Assembly: GCF_001644605.1 (NCBI RefSeq)
Contig: NZ_CP011388.1
Span: 3,438,501 to 3,502,500 of the forward strand
Direction: 5' to 3'
From: Paenibacillus swuensis
Lineage (GTDB): Bacteria; Bacillota; Bacilli; Paenibacillales; DY6
DNA length: 64,000 nucleotides
Shown: positions 35,758 through 44,753 of the stretch, one piece after another
Numbering within the stretch: the stretch's first letter is position 1
Layout of the letters: each line of letters starts with the position of its first letter
Made by a program: the position numbers and the translations under genes
The notes under the pieces: model-generated
What the model was told of the DNA's origin: nothing
The model's input: only the letters and a program-made list of their open reading frames with translations
Databases searched by the model: none

Positions 35758-36720
35758 ATGGATATCAATACAATTGGCCAGTTATTGAGTATTACATTAA
35801 TTTTTTCCACAGCATATATATTTACGGCGCTAGGCGGTATTTTCTCAGAGCGTTCCGGTGTGGTTAACATAGGGTTGGAAGGGTTAATGGTCGCAGGAGC
35901 CTTTGCTGCAGCCGTAGCATCCTTATATGCCGAAGAAGCGGGCATGGGTGGATTTACACCTTGGGTCGGATTAATTGCTGGGATGCTGTTCGGCGTGTTA
36001 TTCTCTCTCATCCACGCCGTTGCTTCCGTAACTTTTAAAGCGAATCAAGTTGTAAGCGGCGTGGTTATCAACTTTTTGGCAGGCGGTACCACGTTGTACC
36101 TGGTGAAATTACTGTTTGAAGGTTCCGGCCAAACCGAAACCATTAAGGAAGTATTTTCTAAATTTAAAATTCCGCTTTTAGGGGATATTCCCATCATCGG
36201 ACAAGCATTGTTCAATACCTATCCGACCACTTACATCGCGTTAATTCTTGTATTCGTACAATGGTATGTGTTGTTCCGTACTCCGTTTGGATTAAGGTTG
36301 CGCTCGGTAGGGGAACATCCAAGCGCGGCGGATACCATGGGGATTAAAGTGCTTCGAATGCGTTATATCGGTGTGTTGCTCAGCGGCGCGTTAGCGGGTT
36401 TAGGCGGAGCAACGATTGCGTTAACGACAACAAGTAACTTCTCGCACAACACGATTTCCGGCCAAGGCTTTATCGCCTTAGCCGCGTTGATCTTCGGGAA
36501 ATGGAACCCGATTGGCGCACTTGGAGCTGCTTTGTTTTTCGGATTTTCCCAAGGTGCCCTGAAGAACTTCTTGCAGCTGTTTGATATTACTAAGCAGATC
36601 CCGTCCGAATTCATCTACATGATGCCTTATGTCCTAACCATAATCGTACTGGTTGGCGCGGTAGGTCGGGCAAAAGCACCTTCGGCGTTGGGTGAGCCAT
36701 ACGATCCGGGTAAGCGATAA
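35758..36720 (+). CDS. Nucleoside ABC importer permease 2 (NupQ-like)
   Basis: The 320-residue partner permease contains ERSGVVNIGLEGLMVAGAFAA, ANQVVSGVVINFLAGG, GLRLRSVGEHPSAADTMGI and SGQGFIALAALIFGKWNPIGAL, all typical of this family. It begins immediately after the stop of permease 1. Together they should form the heterodimeric channel for purine nucleosides. A bidirectional terminator closes the operon. Confidence 0.9.
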   Translation: MDINTIGQLLSITLIFSTAYIFTALGGIFSERSGVVNIGLEGLMVAGAFAAAVASLYAEEAGMGGFTPWVGLIAGMLFGVLFSLIHAVASVTFKANQVVSGVVINFLAGGTTLYLVKLLFEGSGQTETIKEVFSKFKIPLLGDIPIIGQALFNTYPTTYIALILVFVQWYVLFRTPFGLRLRSVGEHPSAADTMGIKVLRMRYIGVLLSGALAGLGGATIALTTTSNFSHNTISGQGFIALAALIFGKWNPIGALGAALFFGFSQGALKNFLQLFDITKQIPSEFIYMMPYVLTIIVLVGAVGRAKAPSALGEPYDPGKR

Positions 36721-36731
36721 GGAAAACCTTC

Positions 36732-36772
36732 AAAAAAGAGTCATCAGTAGAATATCCTGATGACTCTTTTTT
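36732..36772. terminator. Bidirectional terminator
   Basis: AAAAAAGAGTCATCAG pairs with CTGATGACTCTTTTTT (16 pairs), between the importer operon and the convergent TetR gene. Confidence 0.9.
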
Positions 36773-36789
36773 CGTTTACTCCGTAAAAG

Positions 36790-37476
36790 CTACTCCTTAT
36801 CGTCAGGCTGCAAACCCATGATGACAAAGCGTACAGTATCTTCAATCTCCTGTTCTTCTTTCCAATGAAATTGGGGAGCCAGAAGGTATCTTGCAATGAC
36901 AAAACTAAGTATGGACGATACGAGTAAACGCACGGCTGTAACAGGCTCCATTTGCCTGATTTGGCCTTGATCCTGGAAATGCTCCACAATATGAAGCAAT
37001 CTGGAGAGAACCTGCTTCGAAACTTGGTCCTTAAGAATCCGTGCGAGCTCCGGTTGAAATGGTATTTCCTGAAGCAGAATCTTTAGCAAAGGCAAATGGC
37101 TGCGGACAAACTGAATTCGATTGGCTATGACAGCCCTTAGAAAAGCTTCAAAATTCTCGTATTTTTCATCTAATACTTTGGTAAATTCTTTAATGAACAA
37201 GGGGGCCAGCATATTGGAAATAAAAGGAGCGACGATTGAGAACAGTAAATCCTTTTTCGTTTTGTAATGACGAAAGATGGTGCCTTCCGCAACTCCGGCC
37301 TTCTGAGCGATTTCACTAGTTGATGATCCGGCGAATCCCTTATCGGAAAAAGTTTCAATGGCAGCCTGCACGATTCGAGCTTGTTTATCGGTCATTTTCC
37401 CTTCCGTGTTGTAGTGCAGGATCCATTCTTGAAGCCAAGATTCTGAGGTATCGTGTGAATATTGAAATCCGGACAT
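36790..37476 (-). CDS. TetR-family transcriptional regulator
   Basis: The protein has 228 residues. A 27-residue extension precedes the DNA-binding domain: KQARIVQAAIETFSDKGFAGSSTSEIAQKAGVAEGTIFRHYKTKKDLLFSIV (about residues 29-81), with the helix-turn-helix at EIAQKAGVAEGTIFRHY. The C-terminal helical ligand domain is of the YvdT/AcrR kind. AAAGGAG precedes the ATG. It is the last gene of the ABC-2 exporter operon, so it likely controls its own transcript through the two palindromes at 39305-39378. Confidence 0.9.
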   Translation of the reverse strand: MSGFQYSHDTSESWLQEWILHYNTEGKMTDKQARIVQAAIETFSDKGFAGSSTSEIAQKAGVAEGTIFRHYKTKKDLLFSIVAPFISNMLAPLFIKEFTKVLDEKYENFEAFLRAVIANRIQFVRSHLPLLKILLQEIPFQPELARILKDQVSKQVLSRLLHIVEHFQDQGQIRQMEPVTAVRLLVSSILSFVIARYLLAPQFHWKEEQEIEDTVRFVIMGLQPDDKE

Positions 37477-37500
37477 GGTATTACTCCTTTTTGCGCAAAA

Positions 37501-38538
37501 TTAGATCCTGCGATGTTTCCTTAGTGCAAGTACATTTAATATCATGAAAGATAAAGAGAATAATAAGAGCACCGCGAGCTCTGTAGCAATAGCAGACCAA
37601 CTTAAACCACGTATCATAACATCCTGAAGGGCGCCTGCTCCATAATAAAGCGGCATTAGATGAGCGAAGAGTTGCAGCCACTCCGGCAAGGTTGATAAAT
37701 TAAACAGTCCAGAGAAGAAAATTTGGGGTACAATCACTAGCGGTATAAATTGAATCATCTGAAACTCGTTTTGGGCAAAAGTTGATAACAGGGTGCCTAG
37801 TGTTAGGGCAGTCAACGATAATAACATCGTAATCAGGAGAACCGTGATCATCAATCCTGACATGAAGATGTTGAGAACACCAATACAATACCCAACAATA
37901 ATCATAGCCTGTATGATTGTAAAGAACCCAAAGCCTGCGATATACCCGAGTACAATTTCGTATCGGCGAATAGGTGTTGAGAGTAATCGTTCCAGTGTAC
38001 CTCCGGTTCGTTCTCGTAAGAAAGAAACCCCCGCAATCAAAAAAACAAAGAAGAATGAAAAGACAGCAATCAGTGTAGGTCCGAAATGATCAAAAGCCGT
38101 AAGCTTTGGCCCACCGTGTAAATATTCAATGTGGGGTTTAATGTTCGCAGAATCGGCGGCGGAAGCGGGAGTGAGTGCTTGCTGGACAAGGGACAGAACG
38201 TTTCGATTAACAGCAGGATCACTACCCTCAAGTATAATTTCAGGGTTCGCCTTGTTCGCTCCAAAATGAATATAAGCATCGAGGTTACGCTCTTTCAATG
38301 CCAGTTCTGCAAGATCTGGAGTTTGATAATGCTGCACCCCAACACCTTGTTCAGCGAATTTCTCTTGCACAGTCACAGGTGCGTTCACTAGACCGACAAC
38401 AGGGCGGTAAGGGTCGCTGTTGAATACGGCATACATTAGAGTTAATACAAGTAAAGGGGCCATAAACATTAAAGCTAGCGTGCGTTTGTCCCGGATAAAC
38501 TGTCGGATGATTCGCAAAATCAAGGATTTAATTCTCAT
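37501..38538 (-). CDS. ABC-2 type exporter permease
   Basis: The protein has 345 residues and an ABC2_membrane_3 layout: one N-terminal helix (MFMAPLLVLTLMYAVF), a large outer domain (about 45-165), then five helices including SFFFVFLIAGVSFLRERTGGTLERLLSTPIRRYEIVLGY and the C-terminal SFMILNVLALRKHRR. Start ATG 38538 follows GGAGG by ten bases and overlaps the ATPase stop by 11 bases; the frame extends to 38553. It would export drugs or lipids. The TetR gene follows 24 bases on. Confidence 0.88.
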   Translation of the reverse strand: MRIKSLILRIIRQFIRDKRTLALMFMAPLLVLTLMYAVFNSDPYRPVVGLVNAPVTVQEKFAEQGVGVQHYQTPDLAELALKERNLDAYIHFGANKANPEIILEGSDPAVNRNVLSLVQQALTPASAADSANIKPHIEYLHGGPKLTAFDHFGPTLIAVFSFFFVFLIAGVSFLRERTGGTLERLLSTPIRRYEIVLGYIAGFGFFTIIQAMIIVGYCIGVLNIFMSGLMITVLLITMLLSLTALTLGTLLSTFAQNEFQMIQFIPLVIVPQIFFSGLFNLSTLPEWLQLFAHLMPLYYGAGALQDVMIRGLSWSAIATELAVLLLFSLSFMILNVLALRKHRRI

Positions 38539-39277
38539 GACGAATTCCTCCATAGTGTATAAATGCCTCTTCGATCGTATCGCTTTGGGCAGTGTTTCGT
38601 AATTCCTCAGGTGTTCCCACAGCCAGAAGTCGGCCGTCCCGAATCATACCTACTCGATGACATTGTTCCGCCTCGTCCATGACATGTGTGGTGATTAAAA
38701 GGGTTGTACCCGAAAGGCATAGTTCCTTTAATCGATTCCAAATGGATTTCCGCAAAATGGGGTCGATCCCCACTGTAGGTTCATCCAGAATAAGAAATTC
38801 AGGTTCATGTAACAAGGTTATAGCCAAAGATAATCTTCGCTTCATTCCCCCGGAAAACAAATGTACGGGTCGGTTAAGATGGGCGGTGAGATCCACTAAA
38901 CTCATCACATTATTGATCCGACGGCTCAGGACTTCGCCTCGAAGATCGTATATACTGCCGAAAAACTCCAAGTTTTCGCGTGCGGATAAATCATGATACA
39001 GAGCATCGCCTTGTGACATATATCCGATTTGTGACATTATTGACAAATCAGGCATCTTTGAATTCAATACGTGAACTTCCCCCGTTGTTGCGCTGGCAAT
39101 GCCGGCAAGCAGCTTCACTAGCGTGGTCTTGCCGGAGCCCGATGGACCCAACAAACCGAAAATTTCACCGGAACGTATGTTAATATTGATATCTTTGAGA
39201 ACAGCCGTCGTCACATATGATTTTGAGACATTCTCTACAGTGATTACATCAGGGATGGTTGCTTTAACTTCATTCAT
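38528..39277 (-). CDS. ABC exporter ATPase
   Basis: The 249-residue ATPase has Walker A GPSGSGKTT (about residue 42), Q-loop IGYMSQGDALYHDLSARENLEFF, signature FSGGMKRRLSLAITLLHEP, Walker B LILDEPTVGIDP and switch His in TTHVMDEAEQC. This is the drug-export DrrA/CcmA class, matching the ABC-2 permease whose start it overlaps. AAAGGAG precedes the ATG. It is the first gene of the three-gene operon behind the promoter at 39334-39362. Confidence 0.9.
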   Translation of the reverse strand: MNEVKATIPDVITVENVSKSYVTTAVLKDININIRSGEIFGLLGPSGSGKTTLVKLLAGIASATTGEVHVLNSKMPDLSIMSQIGYMSQGDALYHDLSARENLEFFGSIYDLRGEVLSRRINNVMSLVDLTAHLNRPVHLFSGGMKRRLSLAITLLHEPEFLILDEPTVGIDPILRKSIWNRLKELCLSGTTLLITTHVMDEAEQCHRVGMIRDGRLLAVGTPEELRNTAQSDTIEEAFIHYGGIRHEN

Positions 39278-39304
39278 ATTATATTCACTCCTTTGAATAA
39301 TATA

Positions 39305-39322
39305 AGTGAGTAATCACTCACT
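39305..39322. promoter_or_regulatory. TetR-type operator, proximal copy
   Basis: AGTGAGTAATCACTCACT is an inverted repeat of AGTGAGT around AATC. It lies just downstream of the exporter -10 box, where a repressor would block initiation. Confidence 0.7.
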
Positions 39323-39333
39323 ATTATAATAGA

Positions 39334-39362
39334 AGTATAACTCCTATTCTGCTAACTGTAAA
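39334..39362 (-). promoter_or_regulatory. Promoter of the ABC exporter-tetR operon
   Basis: On the minus strand TTTACA (complement of 39357-39362), 17 bases, TATACT (complement of 39334-39339). It is framed by the two operators. Confidence 0.65.
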
Positions 39363-39378
39363 TGAGTATCCACTCACT
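39361..39378. promoter_or_regulatory. TetR-type operator, distal copy
   Basis: AATGAGTATCCACTCACT differs from the proximal copy at three of 18 positions and touches the -35 box. The two copies lie 56 bases apart. Confidence 0.65.
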
Positions 39379-39390
39379 CTGTATTATGGT

Positions 39391-39439
39391 AAATAAAAAA
39401 TGACCTTATACCCCGATGACAATCGGTGTATAAAGTCAT
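39391..39439 (-). terminator. Terminator of the DUF1054 gene
   Basis: On the minus strand an 18-base near-perfect stem (ATGACTTTATACACCGAT with ATCGGGGTATAAGGTCAT) has loop TGTC and is followed by TTTTTTATTT. Confidence 0.8.
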
Positions 39440-39444
39440 TATTC

Positions 39445-40068
39445 TCAATGCGCAAGCTTATATAATGGTATTAAAGTTTCATAAGTGGAACGCACCAACT
39501 CCAAGAACGCTTGTCCGTCTTGCAATACGGCATCATCTGCTTTAATCTGTCTTCCGATTAACAGCTCCGCTTTCTTCACATCATGAAATCGTTGTAACGC
39601 TTGCTTTAGGCCAGCTTTACCTAGAGATCCGAAATCGGTAGCGTCTTTCTTCATATGGTCAAAAGAAAGTACATAATTCGCCGGAACAGTGTTGTTTAGT
39701 ACTTTGATGTTCTTCATAAATTGATTGGCAATGCCTTGCTTGTTCGGCAACTCATAAATAAAGGCCAGCCATATAAATATGTGATCATCAAACAGGCCAA
39801 CCTGGAAATGGGGGTGTTGCTTATAACCTCGTTTATTAGCGGCCAAAGCCATCCATGTATCCACAGGCGCATTGGTTTTGCGACGGGCATGCTGGGCAAT
39901 ATGCAGAAACATTTCTTCTCCGGCCATCATAGATAATTCATCCTTAAGAGCAGCTCCAATTTGCGCAAATTTCGGTTGAATTCGGGTACGAATGGCTTCC
40001 ATACGGGGTTCGAGCCCCTCAATCGTGAATGTGGAGAAGTCGTGTGATGTAAATCCAGTAAAAGTCAA
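39445..40068 (-). CDS. DUF1054 family protein (YktB-like)
   Basis: The 207-residue cytoplasmic protein is conserved in Firmicutes and has no known function. Family features: FTSHDFSTFTIEGLEPRMEAIRTRIQPKF at the start, AGEEMFLHIAQHARRKTNAPVDTWMALA, HPHFQVGLFDDHIFIWLAFIYELPNK and a C-terminal LVRSTYETLIPLYKL. Single gene with its own terminator. Confidence 0.85.
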   Translation of the reverse strand: MTFTGFTSHDFSTFTIEGLEPRMEAIRTRIQPKFAQIGAALKDELSMMAGEEMFLHIAQHARRKTNAPVDTWMALAANKRGYKQHPHFQVGLFDDHIFIWLAFIYELPNKQGIANQFMKNIKVLNNTVPANYVLSFDHMKKDATDFGSLGKAGLKQALQRFHDVKKAELLIGRQIKADDAVLQDGQAFLELVRSTYETLIPLYKLAH

Positions 40069-40200
40069 TGAGATTCAGTCCTTTAGCTTTAGATGTTGAA
40101 ATAGACAAAGATAGAAATATCATACCACAGTCCTCGCGGAAGACAAATGTACGGATCGTAAACAATAATCTCCAAGATGAAAAAATAGGCCATATTCAAG

Positions 40201-40229
40201 TTGCTAAAACTGGAATTCGCGTATACTAT
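40201..40229 (+). promoter_or_regulatory. Candidate promoter upstream of 40348
   Basis: TTGCTA (40201-40206), 17 bases, TACTAT (40224-40229); TATAAT overlaps one step on. It leaves a leader of about 110 bases. Apart from this, 40069-40347 shows no structure I recognise. Confidence 0.45.
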
Positions 40230-40347
40230 AATATAAAGAGTTAAATTATCAGAACATTCAGTCAATATAAGTTTCACACGTATTCTGGAGTTTTCACGTT
40301 GCCCGATAACACAAGAGAAGAAGCGATAATATCCGGGAGGGATTGCC

Positions 40348-40944
40348 GTGAACCGAAGCTACGAAGTGGAGTATTGCAACCTGGAGTTGCGATTTGATCG
40401 CCGGCTAATCCAGAATTTTATCAAGTATTTGATTCAAGAGGGGTATTCCTTGTATTGGAACGAGAGTGAACACCAGTTCATCATATCCGTTCGTACTGGA
40501 CGTAAACTGGTGAAATTGAAGTTTCAACGTATTCAGAATCGCTTCAAGATTGTCGGGGATTACAGTTTTAAAGATGAGAAACTCGCTGAAATCATGGAGA
40601 AGATGATCGGAGACACACGCGGTCACGCCGTTGTTAAACGCTTCAAAGACAGACAAATACTAATTGAAAGTATCATGTTTGGTGAATTAATTCGACTTGT
40701 TGAAATCTCGGGAGTGGAGCATAAGATCCTGTTTCAGAAGGAGCCTCTGATTACGGCGCAGGAAATGATGGAAGCGTTCAAATCAAAGAGGGCTGAGGAA
40801 CGAATACAAGTGTTAAGGTTAGAGCTTGATTATGAGTTGGCTAATCTCTTTGAAGCCATGCAAGCTCAGGAAGAAGAGCAATCCACCCGGATTAAAGAAA
40901 ATCTCATGATCCTTCGTCAAGAAATGCTGTTACTCGAAATTTAA
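40348..40944 (+). CDS. Hypothetical cytoplasmic protein (198 aa)
   Basis: I do not recognise the family. The GTG start follows GGGAGGG by six bases. The N-terminal half looks alpha/beta (LELRFDRRLIQNFIKYLIQEGYSLYWNESEHQFIISV), with a basic patch (RTGRKLVKLKFQRIQNRFKI). The C-terminal third (about 140-198) is a charged amphipathic helix, probably a coiled coil. No signal peptide or catalytic motif is seen. It is monocistronic with a terminator after it. Confidence 0.65.
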   Translation: MNRSYEVEYCNLELRFDRRLIQNFIKYLIQEGYSLYWNESEHQFIISVRTGRKLVKLKFQRIQNRFKIVGDYSFKDEKLAEIMEKMIGDTRGHAVVKRFKDRQILIESIMFGELIRLVEISGVEHKILFQKEPLITAQEMMEAFKSKRAEERIQVLRLELDYELANLFEAMQAQEEEQSTRIKENLMILRQEMLLLEI

Positions 40945-41007
40945 ATTAACAGAAGCATCGGCTTTAACTAACGCGTTATTTCCTCCTCCATAGTTTAAAT
41001 ACCTTGA

Positions 41008-41034
41008 CGGCGCAGTCTATGCGCTGTTTTTTTT
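41008..41034 (+). terminator. Terminator
   Basis: CGGCGCA-GTCTA-TGCGCTG (one G-U pair) followed by eight T. Confidence 0.75.
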
Positions 41035-41109
41035 GTGATTTATTTCTTTTTTGTTATGAGAAGGGTATACTGTTGTGTTAGCAGAATCAAGAAAGAGAGG
41101 AACACGCGT

Positions 41110-42678
41110 ATGTCCACTTTGTCCCTGGGTACAGTATCTCCGGAAGCAAGGTATATTGTCACCGTTGATATCGGAACAACCTCAACGAAAACTTTGGCCG
41201 TTAGGCATGACGGATTCATCACGGCTTCTCATTCTGTCGGTTATCCCCTCCATACGCCTCAACCCGATTATGCTGAGCAGGATCCGGAAGAAATATGGGG
41301 GGCCGTGCTCCATGGAGTGGCAGAGGTGGTCAGGACCGCTCAAATCATGCCGCATCAAGTGACGGGCGTATCCTTTAGTTCAGCGATGCATTCCATATTT
41401 GCTGTGGATCGTGAAGGACGACCGCTAATGCCAATGATGACCTGGGCAGACAACCGGAGCAGTGCTTATAAAACCATCTTGATGGAGCAATATGACGGCA
41501 AGCGGATATACGAACAAACCGGGACCCCCATCCATCCGATGTCACCCCTGCTGAAACTGATGTGGCTTCAAGATCATGAGCCGGAGCTGTTTCAAGCTGC
41601 CTATAAATTTATTGGAATTAAAGAGTATGTGTTTGCCAAAATGTTCGGTAGTTACCTGATCGATTATTCGATCGCCAGTACAACGGGATTATTTCATCTG
41701 AGAGATCTGCAATGGAATGCCGATTCGTTGCAAGCCGCGGGGATCTCTGCGGAACAGTTGTCAGAGCCTGTTCCTACAACGCATATTGTAACAGGCCTAA
41801 AGCCTGAATATGCTTCAGCGATGGGCATTTCTCCGGCGACCCCGTTCATCCTTGGCGCGGCCGACGGCGTTCTTGCGAACTTAGGCTCGGGGTGTTATGA
41901 ACCGGGGGTTTATTCCGTTACCATCGGAACCAGCGGCGCGGTCAGGGGCGTAGTCGCTGAACCGATCGCGGATGCTCGAGCCCGGCTGTTCTGTTACGCG
42001 CTGCTACCGGGCATGTGGGTGGTCGGCGGCGCCATCAACAACGGCGGCATCATGTTCCGCTGGGCCCGCGACCAGCTTGCCACGCTGGAGGCGGAGCAAG
42101 CCCGCCTCGCGGGCGAGGACCCTTACAAGCGGCTGACGGAACTCGCCGCTTCGGTATCGCCGGGATCGGAAGGATTAATCTTCCTTCCGTTCCTGGCGGG
42201 AGAACGCGCGCCGCATTACAACGCGGATGCGCGCGGCGCTTTTTTCGGCTTGTCGCTGCGCCACGGCAAGCCTCATATGGTCCGGGCCGTCCTCGAGGGC
42301 GTCATTTACCGAATGGCTTCGGTAATTAACGCGCTCGAGGAAACGGGAGGCCCGGCCCGGGAACTTCGCGCATCCGGCGGCTTCGCCCGGTCCGCGTTCT
42401 GGTGTCAGTTGCTCGCCGACGTGAGCGGCGTGCAGGTGACGGTTCCGGACACCGTCGAGAGCTCCGGTGTCGGCGCGGCTCGGTTAGCCCTTGCCGCATT
42501 GGGGAAAACTGTATCCGTCGCGGAATCCGAGCATTGGATACGCACTACCGAGCGTTATGAGCCGAATGCGAAGGCGCATGAGGTGTATAAGGAACTTTTT
42601 GAAATTTACGAAAATGTTTATTGGCAGCTTCAACAACCCTTTGCAGCGATTAGCGCATTTCAGAAACGTCAGGATTAG
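41110..42678 (+). CDS. gntK: Gluconate kinase, FGGY family
   Basis: The 522-residue sugar kinase phosphorylates gluconate to 6-phosphogluconate, the substrate of the next gene product. FGGY domains show as YIVTVDIGTTSTKTLAV (phosphate loop, residue about 14), GVSFSSAMHS, TWADNRS, TIGTSGAVRG, FLPFLAGERAPHYNADARGAFFGL and ASGGFARSAFWCQLLADV. The start is ATG 41110 behind AGAGAGGA; the frame is open from 41035. Bases about 41820-42480 are strikingly GC-rich (67% by hand count for 42001-42480), compared with about 37-47% in sampled parts of the 5' half, which suggests mosaic ancestry. Pairing with gnd supports gluconate over xylulose or glycerol. Confidence 0.88.
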   Translation: MSTLSLGTVSPEARYIVTVDIGTTSTKTLAVRHDGFITASHSVGYPLHTPQPDYAEQDPEEIWGAVLHGVAEVVRTAQIMPHQVTGVSFSSAMHSIFAVDREGRPLMPMMTWADNRSSAYKTILMEQYDGKRIYEQTGTPIHPMSPLLKLMWLQDHEPELFQAAYKFIGIKEYVFAKMFGSYLIDYSIASTTGLFHLRDLQWNADSLQAAGISAEQLSEPVPTTHIVTGLKPEYASAMGISPATPFILGAADGVLANLGSGCYEPGVYSVTIGTSGAVRGVVAEPIADARARLFCYALLPGMWVVGGAINNGGIMFRWARDQLATLEAEQARLAGEDPYKRLTELAASVSPGSEGLIFLPFLAGERAPHYNADARGAFFGLSLRHGKPHMVRAVLEGVIYRMASVINALEETGGPARELRASGGFARSAFWCQLLADVSGVQVTVPDTVESSGVGAARLALAALGKTVSVAESEHWIRTTERYEPNAKAHEVYKELFEIYENVYWQLQQPFAAISAFQKRQD

Positions 42679-42819
42679 AGATATCAATCGCTTATATTGA
42701 CAATTGTTATCGGCGGTTTCGCGGACAAGGAGTTCACTTCTGTGCGTTAACAGTGTAAAATAGGGACATGGGTTCATTGAGAAACTATAATATGGATAGA
42801 AGAAAGAAGGATGTTGAAC

Positions 42820-44232
42820 ATGTCGAAGCAACAAATCGGTGTTGTCGGTTTAGCTGTAATGGGTAAGAACCTGGCGCTAAATATTGAGAGCAAAGGCTTT
42901 ACCGTGTCGGTGTTTAACCGTTCCCCGGAGAAAACGAAGGATTTAGTCGAAGAAGCGGCAGGCAAGAATCTTACAGGTACATATTCGATTGAGGAATTTG
43001 TTGAATCGTTGGAGTCTCCGCGCAAGATTCTGATCATGGTTCAAGCAGGTAAAGCAACGGACTCCACAATTGAGCAGCTTCTTCCTTTCCTGGATCAAGG
43101 CGATATTCTGATTGACGGAGGCAACGCGTACTTCCCGGATACGCAACGCCGCAACAAAGAACTGGAAGCGAAGGGAATCCGTTTCATAGGAACAGGCGTC
43201 TCGGGCGGCGAAGAAGGCGCACTGAAAGGTCCTTCCATCATGCCTGGAGGTCAAGAATCCGCATATGCTCTTGTTGAGCCGATCTTAACTGCCATATCCG
43301 CCAAAGTTGGCGATGATCCTTGTTGCACTTATATCGGACCGGATGGCGCCGGCCATTATGTGAAAATGGTGCATAACGGTATCGAGTACGGAGATATGCA
43401 GCTGATTTGCGAGGCGTACCAACTGCTTAAAGACGTTGCAGGTTTGTCCACGGACGAATTGCATGAAATCTTCAAAGAATGGAATCAAGGTGAGCTGGAT
43501 AGCTACCTGATTGAAATTACAGCGGATATTTTCTCCAAGAAAGATCCGGAAACCGGTAAGCCGATGGTGGATGTCATTCTAGACGCAGCCGGACAGAAGG
43601 GTACCGGCAAGTGGACGAGCCAAAGCTCCCTGGATCTTGGCGTTCCGCTTTCCATTATTACGGAATCCGTATTCTCCCGCTTCTTATCCGCCATGAAGCA
43701 AGAGCGCGTTAAGGCGAGTCAATTGTTGCGCGGCCCGCAAGTGCAGCCTTTCGACGGAGATAAGAAAGCGTTCATCGAATCCGTTCGTAAAGCGTTGTAT
43801 GCGAGCAAGATCTGCTCTTACGCACAAGGTTTTGTTCAGATGAGAGCCGCTTCCGAAGAGTACGGATGGAACCTGAAATACGGTGAAATCGCTATGATTT
43901 TCCGTGGAGGCTGCATTATCCGTGCGCGCTTCTTACAGAACATCAAAGATGCTTATGATCGCAATCCGGAGCTCAATAACTTGTTGCTTGATGAATATTT
44001 CAACAACATTATCGAGAACTATCAAGATGCGTGGCGTAACGTGGTTGCTACTGCAGTAACTCGCGGTATTCCGGTTCCAGCTTTCGCAAGTGCTCTGTCC
44101 TACTACGACAGCTACCGTTCGGAGAGATTACCGGCGAACTTGTTACAGGCGCAACGCGATTACTTCGGTGCTCATACATTCGAACGCTTGGATAAAGAAG
44201 GTAAATTCCATTTTAACTGGATGGAAAATTAA
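42820..44232 (+). CDS. gnd: 6-phosphogluconate dehydrogenase, decarboxylating
   Basis: The 470-residue enzyme oxidises 6-phosphogluconate to ribulose 5-phosphate. It has the NAD(P) fold [20 protein letters not shown] with VFNRSPEKT (the Asn-Arg pair typical of NADP preference), the signature [18 protein letters not shown], catalytic [21 protein letters not shown] and the C-terminal all-helical domain with [10 protein letters not shown]. The start is ATG 42820, nine bases after AAGAAGG; the upstream ATG at 42811 abuts that site. Its 3' end overlaps a convergent gene by 20 bases. Confidence 0.95.
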   Translation: MSKQQIGVVGLAVMGKNLALNIESKGFTVSVFNRSPEKTKDLVEEAAGKNLTGTYSIEEFVESLESPRKILIMVQAGKATDSTIEQLLPFLDQGDILIDGGNAYFPDTQRRNKELEAKGIRFIGTGVSGGEEGALKGPSIMPGGQESAYALVEPILTAISAKVGDDPCCTYIGPDGAGHYVKMVHNGIEYGDMQLICEAYQLLKDVAGLSTDELHEIFKEWNQGELDSYLIEITADIFSKKDPETGKPMVDVILDAAGQKGTGKWTSQSSLDLGVPLSIITESVFSRFLSAMKQERVKASQLLRGPQVQPFDGDKKAFIESVRKALYASKICSYAQGFVQMRAASEEYGWNLKYGEIAMIFRGGCIIRARFLQNIKDAYDRNPELNNLLLDEYFNNIIENYQDAWRNVVATAVTRGIPVPAFASALSYYDSYRSERLPANLLQAQRDYFGAHTFERLDKEGKFHFNWMEN

Positions 44233-44563
44233 GAATAAACTTGTCCGATTGTGCTTCCAAAGGGGCCGGATTCGGATGCATTCCGTGAGACGCCTCGGTT
44301 AACCAATCTCGCAACCGGCCTGCTTCCGGACTTGATCCGAGTCGGCTGTGAAGCAATAGAGTGGCGATTTCAGCGAAATAGTAAAAGTTTTTTAATAAGC
44401 GTGGTTGAGACAGACTTGTAATTTCAGGGTCTTCATCAGCCACCTTTTTTTTGATAAATTCAAGCATCCACAACATATCTTCTTTACACAGAGGATGATC
44501 CGGATGAAAGATTTGCTCATATCGGGCGGATTGCGAGTCGCCTGTCCAATCTTTAAATGGCAT
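44213..44563 (-). CDS. Hypothetical protein (116 aa), convergent with gnd
   Basis: I do not recognise the family. GGGGGG lies six bases before the ATG, which supports translation. The protein is soluble and mostly helical: [40 protein letters not shown] and [21 protein letters not shown]. Its last seven codons overlap the end of gnd on the opposite strand, so the two genes may share termination signals. Confidence 0.62.
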   Translation of the reverse strand: MPFKDWTGDSQSARYEQIFHPDHPLCKEDMLWMLEFIKKKVADEDPEITSLSQPRLLKNFYYFAEIATLLLHSRLGSSPEAGRLRDWLTEASHGMHPNPAPLEAQSDKFILNFPSS

Positions 44564-44753
44564 GATAAGCCCCCCAAAGGCAGAGTTAATAGGTTCATTA
44601 CCACCTTACGGCTGAACTTTCTGTTTTATACACAATATTTATAGCTTCCGTTCAAAAAAATACCTCGAAAATGCCGTTGTCGCCGATTTCTGCCGTGTGG
44701 TATGATAGGGAAAAGTCACTTAAACACTTTAATGCGTAAAAGTAGGTGGGGAT

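Noticed and set aside
40089-40277. Minus-strand open frame of 62 codons upstream of 40348
   Set aside because: AT-rich intergenic DNA with Ile/Tyr/Phe-rich translation, no ribosome site, and it covers the likely promoter of the plus-strand gene.
42015-42329. Open frame of 104 codons on the plus strand inside gluconate kinase
   Set aside because: It arises because the GC-rich patch lacks stop codons in other frames. Its Arg/Pro-rich translation is typical of a shadow frame.
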